From the NCBI GenBank assembly GCA_002429315.1, contig DIZC01000048.1, positions 13,141 through 30,550 on the forward strand: a stretch of DNA of 17,410 nucleotides, given 5' to 3'. Position 1 is the stretch's first letter; every line of letters starts with the position of its first letter. The notes beneath the pieces were generated by a model, which worked only from the letters and a program-made list of their open reading frames with translations, searched no databases and was not told where the DNA came from. A program made the position numbers and the translations under genes. Positions 14,146 through 17,410 of the stretch are shown here, piece by piece. Source of the DNA: Alphaproteobacteria bacterium UBA6038. GTDB taxonomy: Bacteria; Pseudomonadota; Alphaproteobacteria; Micropepsales; Micropepsaceae.

Positions 14146-15702
14146 TTACTCCGCCACGGCTTCCATGGCCGTGGGCGCCTGTGAAAGCGTCGGCTTCTTC
14201 ATCAGGAAGATGACCAGCAGCGCGGGAACGCTGATGAAAAACATGAACAGGAAATCGTTGGCGTAAGCGATTACCTGGGCATTGCGCTCCACGACGCCGT
14301 TCAGCTGCTGAAGGCCGAACGGCAGCGACGGATTCCACATCATGCTGGGGCCGTTCACGGACAGAGCCCGGTTGAACCGCGTGACATGCTCCGCAAGCTG
14401 AGAATGCGCCGTCTGGATGCTGGACGCCAACACGGTCGTGGTGATCGATACGCCGACCGCCATGCCGACGTTGCGGATCAGGTTAATCAGGGCGGTGCCG
14501 TCCGTGCGATAGACGGGCGGCAGCGTCGCGAACGCCACCAGATTCATCGGCACGAAAATGAATCCCATGCCGATTCCCTGAATGAAGGTCGTGAATACCA
14601 GCCAGCTCGGGGCGACCGCGGGGGTCCAGTTCGACATTTCCCAAATCGACCACAGCAGGAGGAGGACGCCTCCGGTCATGAGGTAACGCGGGTCGAATCG
14701 GAAGGCGAGACGGCCGGCAAAGAGCATGGCAAACATGGTTCCCACCCCCCGCGGCGCCAGCAGCAGGCCGGTATCGGTGACGGAGTAACCGCCCAAGTTT
14801 TGCAGATATGGCGGCAACAGGGCCGAACTCGCCAGCATCACCAATCCCAGCGCGAACATCAGAAACAGCGACGAGACGAAGTTGCGGTCGGCAAAAATGG
14901 CGCGTGGGATGAAGGGGCGCTCGGAGGTAAACATGTGGACGAGGAAGAGATAGAAGCCGAGCGCGCCGACCACGCATTCGGCGATGATTTCCATTGAGCC
15001 GAACCAATCCTGCGAAGTGCCCCGGTCGAGCATCAGCTGGAATGCGCCAAGACCGATGCCCAACGCGGCAAAGCCGGTCCAGTCGAACCGCAAGCTCTCG
15101 TCGCGATGGGTGTCGCGCAGGAACAGCCAGGTGCCCGTCGCCGCCGCCAGGCCGAAGGGCACGTTGATGTAGAACACCCACCGCCAGTTATAGACGTCGG
15201 TCAGATAACCGCCGAGCGTGGGGCCGAGAATGGGGCCGACCATCACGCCCATACCCCAGATCGCCATAATCGAGCCGCGCTTCTGCGGCGGGTAAAGATC
15301 GAGCATGATCGATTGCGACAAGGGCGACAGCGCCGCGCCGAACACGCCCTGCAGAATGCGAAACAGGATCATCTGCTCGAGGCTCTGCGCCGCGCCGCAC
15401 ATCATGGAGGCGATGGTAAAGCCCGTAATGCAGACCACCGCCAGATTCTTGCGGCCGAAGCGCGAGGCCAGCCAGCCGACCGGGGCGGTCATGATGGCGG
15501 ACGCCACGATATAGGACGTGAGGACCCAGGTGATCTGGTCGCGCGAGGCCTGCAGGCTGCCCTGCATGTATGGCAGCGCCACGTTCGCGATGGTGGAGTC
15601 GAGCGCCTGCATCAACGTGCCCGCCATCGAGCACAGCATGACGATCCTCAGCTCGAATTTGCTCTCGTAGGCCTCGTGGGAGGCGCCGATCGCCCGGGTC
15701 AT
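14146..15702 (-). CDS. emrB: Multidrug efflux transporter of the DHA2 (EmrB/QacA) family
   Basis: This is the inner-membrane pump, a proton-driven drug exporter of the major facilitator superfamily with 14 predicted helices. The 518-residue product shows the family motifs: the D1 motif in helix 1 (LDSTIANVALPYMQG, 34-48), motif A in the loop between helices 2 and 3 (GWLASRFGRKN), and motif C in helix 5 (GPILGPTLGGYL). A large periplasmic loop before the last helix (around 430-480) and a short charged C-terminus complete it. Its start lies four bases past the emrA stop, so they are certainly one transcript and probably form a tripartite pump with an outer membrane channel encoded elsewhere. 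Substrates cannot be read from the sequence. Confidence 0.95.
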   Translation of the reverse strand: MTRAIGASHEAYESKFELRIVMLCSMAGTLMQALDSTIANVALPYMQGSLQASRDQITWVLTSYIVASAIMTAPVGWLASRFGRKNLAVVCITGFTIASMMCGAAQSLEQMILFRILQGVFGAALSPLSQSIMLDLYPPQKRGSIMAIWGMGVMVGPILGPTLGGYLTDVYNWRWVFYINVPFGLAAATGTWLFLRDTHRDESLRFDWTGFAALGIGLGAFQLMLDRGTSQDWFGSMEIIAECVVGALGFYLFLVHMFTSERPFIPRAIFADRNFVSSLFLMFALGLVMLASSALLPPYLQNLGGYSVTDTGLLLAPRGVGTMFAMLFAGRLAFRFDPRYLMTGGVLLLLWSIWEMSNWTPAVAPSWLVFTTFIQGIGMGFIFVPMNLVAFATLPPVYRTDGTALINLIRNVGMAVGVSITTTVLASSIQTAHSQLAEHVTRFNRALSVNGPSMMWNPSLPFGLQQLNGVVERNAQVIAYANDFLFMFFISVPALLVIFLMKKPTLSQAPTAMEAVAE

Positions 15703-15706
15703 GGCA

Positions 15707-16846
15707 TCAATCGCTCAACAGGCGCTGCCAACGGCGTTTGCCCGTATCCACACTGACGTCGACGCTCATCCCGGCGCGCAAATCCGGATTGCCGGGGCAC
15801 TCGGCGATCCTGACCCGCACCGGAATGCGCTGCACGACCTTCACCCAATTGCCGCTCGCGTTCTCCGCCGGGAGCACGGAGAAGGCGCTGCCGGTGCCCT
15901 GGCTGATCGCATCGATGTGCCCCCGGCAGGTGATCTCCGGATAGGTATCGATGGTGAAGCTGACCGGTGAATAATTGTGGACGTGCGTAAGGTCCGTCTC
16001 CTTCATCTGGGCCTCGACCCAAACGTCCTTGGTGCTCACAAGACCGACGGCGCTGGTAGTGGTGAACGCGGACATCGCGGAGATCACCAGGGTTCCGGGC
16101 TGAAGCGAATCGACTTCCGCCACCACCCCGTCGAAGGGCGCGCGCACCACGGAGTGCTCCAGCTGCCGCTGCGCCTCGTGAACCTGCGTGAGAACCTGCT
16201 GGTATTGCGGATCTTCCGCCGCTGGAATGTTCGGATCGCCTTTCAACTTCGCAAGCTGCGTCTGGGCCGCCTGCTGCAAGGCGTGGAGCTGCTGCTGGGA
16301 CGTGACGAGCGTGAGCCGTGCCTGATCGTAAGCCGCCGCCGCGATCGCATTTGCCTTCAGCAATCCCGCATAGCGCACGTAATTGCGCTGCGCGAGGTCG
16401 ACCTGCGCGCGCTGCGCGTCCACATCGCTCAGCATGCGGCGGTAGTCCTCTTTCATGGAGTCGACGTTGAGCCCGGTCTGCTGAAGCTGCGCCTTGGCGT
16501 TGGCCAGCGCGATGCGGAACGGTTTCGGATCCAGCCGGAAGAGCACCTGCCCTTTCTTCACGTGCTCGCCCTCGCGAACGTCCACGTCCTGAACCAGGCC
16601 GGAAACGTCCGTGGACACCATCAGCTTGGCCGCCTGGACGTAGGAGTCGTCGGTCGAAACGTAGCGCCCGCCCATCAGCCAGAACGTCAGCGACACCAGC
16701 GCCACGAGCGCCGCGCCGCCGATCATCAGCACCCGCCTGAGCGTGGCGCGATCCGCGCGTATCCGTCCGATGAAATCGCCGACCGGCGAGCTTCGCCGGC
16801 CCAGAGCCGTATATTCGGAGCGGGTGCCTGTGTTGGATACCGCCAT
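15707..16846 (-). CDS. emrA: Membrane-fusion (adaptor) protein of the EmrA/HlyD family
   Basis: EmrA is the periplasmic adaptor that links the EmrB pump to an outer membrane channel. The 379-residue product has a cytoplasmic N-terminus, one transmembrane helix (about 38-58, LRRVLMIGGAALVALVSLTF), then the biotinyl/lipoyl half-motif VSTDVSGLVQDVDVREGEHV, a long alpha-helical coiled-coil hairpin rich in Gln and Ala (about 110-235), and the second lipoyl half with VRAPFDGVVAEVDSLQPGTL. The beta-barrel part has TDLTHVHNYSPVSFTIDTYP. It starts one base after the marR stop and ends four bases before emrB, the standard emr order. Confidence 0.95.
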   Translation of the reverse strand: MAVSNTGTRSEYTALGRRSSPVGDFIGRIRADRATLRRVLMIGGAALVALVSLTFWLMGGRYVSTDDSYVQAAKLMVSTDVSGLVQDVDVREGEHVKKGQVLFRLDPKPFRIALANAKAQLQQTGLNVDSMKEDYRRMLSDVDAQRAQVDLAQRNYVRYAGLLKANAIAAAAYDQARLTLVTSQQQLHALQQAAQTQLAKLKGDPNIPAAEDPQYQQVLTQVHEAQRQLEHSVVRAPFDGVVAEVDSLQPGTLVISAMSAFTTTSAVGLVSTKDVWVEAQMKETDLTHVHNYSPVSFTIDTYPEITCRGHIDAISQGTGSAFSVLPAENASGNWVKVVQRIPVRVRIAECPGNPDLRAGMSVDVSVDTGKRRWQRLLSD

Positions 16847-16847
16847 G

Positions 16848-17315
16848 CTATTCTCCGGCCAGCTTGAGGCGCGGAAGCCCGAATTCCTCCGCCGTCAGCT
16901 TGTTCTTGATGTGCAGCAGCGCATCGACCAGCGCCGTGCGCGCGGACTCGTCGAGGCCTCCCAAAATCTCTTCGCTCAGCGCGTCACGGTAGGAAGTGAT
17001 CTCTTCCAGAATCGGTTGCGCGGCGGCAAGCAGGTGCAGCCGGTTGACGCGGCGGTCGGTGGGATCCGGCCGGCGCTCGACGAACCCTCTGGCCTCCAGA
17101 CGATCCACGAGCCGCCCGATGGTGATCGGCTCGACTTCGCAGATGCCGGCGAGTTCGTTCTGCGACATGCCGGGCTGGCGCGACAGCCGCGCCAGGATGA
17201 CCCACTGGGCGCGCGTCATGCCGAAGGCACGCGCCCGCTGGTCGAAGCGGGTCCGCAGCAGCCTTGCCACGTCGTGCAGGACGATCAGGAGGTCGCGGTC
17301 GAAGGGTTGTTGCAT
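16848..17315 (-). CDS. MarR-family repressor of the efflux operon
   Basis: MarR regulators bind small aromatic compounds and release their DNA site, switching on neighbouring efflux genes. The 155-residue protein has the family winged helix: WVILARLSRQPGMSQNELA (38-56), the recognition helix around EPITIGRLVDRLEARGFV (62-79), and the wing RRPDPTDRRVNRLHLL (81-96). N- and C-terminal helices would form the dimer. The ATG at 17315 has only a weak ribosome-binding site. It heads the marR-emrA-emrB transcript, with one base between its stop and emrA, and an inverted repeat spans its promoter, which fits autorepression. Confidence 0.95.
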   Translation of the reverse strand: MQQPFDRDLLIVLHDVARLLRTRFDQRARAFGMTRAQWVILARLSRQPGMSQNELAGICEVEPITIGRLVDRLEARGFVERRPDPTDRRVNRLHLLAAAQPILEEITSYRDALSEEILGGLDESARTALVDALLHIKNKLTAEEFGLPRLKLAGE

Positions 17316-17320
17316 TGCAA

Positions 17321-17366
17321 GAATCCGTAAGCGGTGATAATATAAGCCACGTTACGAATTCCTCAA
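17321..17366 (-). promoter_or_regulatory. Promoter and operator candidate of the marR-emrAB operon
   Basis: On the minus strand, TTGAGG (17366-17361) and TATATT (17344-17339) are spaced by 16 bp and match four and five of six consensus bases. Overlapping them is an inverted repeat with ten-base arms, GAATCCGTAA (17321-17330) and TTACGAATTC (17352-17361), matching at nine of ten positions around a 21-bp centre. The arms lie on the promoter spacer and the likely start site, a natural MarR binding place. The leader before the ATG is short, about 17 bases. Confidence 0.55.
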
Positions 17367-17410
17367 GAGCCGGCGGGCTGCGCCAAGCCTGATCATCTAA
17401 GCCATTGAAA

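Noticed and set aside
15977..16867. 296-codon plus-strand frame opposite emrA
   Set aside because: It is antisense to a clear membrane-fusion protein, Leu/Arg/His-rich, with no motif.

Overview
The window looks like chromosomal DNA from a GC-rich alphaproteobacterium. The signs are a MucR/Ros-type regulator, ALA synthase (the C4 route to heme), a magnesium-type HemB without the zinc cysteines, an LdtR-like MarR regulator, a membrane H+-pyrophosphatase, and the glyA-nrdR-ribH-nusB-thiL gene neighbourhood. The sequence alone does not fix the genus. I saw no rRNA, tRNA, insertion sequence, prophage or CRISPR array. Most of the content is housekeeping, with a few small accessory inserts.

Layout, left to right. 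(1) 1-3428, minus strand: ribH-nusB-thiL, a tightly overlapped set, then hppA, whose 3' end lies outside the window. (2) 3429-4295: a 303-bp stretch holding an orphan C-terminal reading frame fused to ribH by an ATGA overlap, then a plus-strand gene for a small exported protein with its own TATAAT promoter. ribD and ribE, which often lie between nrdR and ribH in this class, are absent. (3) 4302-6079, minus: nrdR and glyA. (4) 6080-6468: a 389-bp divergent control region, followed by mucR on the plus strand. (5) 6929-8815, minus: hemA and the LdtR-like regulator. (6) 8898-11972, minus: a valine-degradation operon made of an acyl-CoA dehydrogenase, 3-hydroxyisobutyryl-CoA hydrolase and 3-hydroxyisobutyrate dehydrogenase. 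(7) 12033-14112, plus: a Phd/PIN toxin-antitoxin pair whose toxin overlaps hemB by ATGA, then a small exported two-cysteine protein. (8) 14146-17315, minus: marR-emrA-emrB, a self-contained multidrug efflux operon with a promoter and an inverted-repeat operator candidate at its head.

Functionally, GlyA makes glycine and valine breakdown leads through propionyl-CoA to succinyl-CoA. These are the two substrates of HemA, whose product is used by HemB, so four transcription units converge on tetrapyrrole supply. That link is inferred from pathway knowledge and does not show co-regulation.

The most interesting points are the toxin-antitoxin module translationally joined to the essential hemB gene, with a perfect 10+3+10 inverted repeat in the roughly 60-bp divergent promoter region before it; a MucR protein that has lost both zinc-binding histidines; the rearranged riboflavin locus with a gene remnant; a palindrome containing the stop codons of two convergent genes; and several inverted repeats placed on likely promoters or ribosome-binding sites. 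I found no clear evidence of a wholly new multi-gene system.
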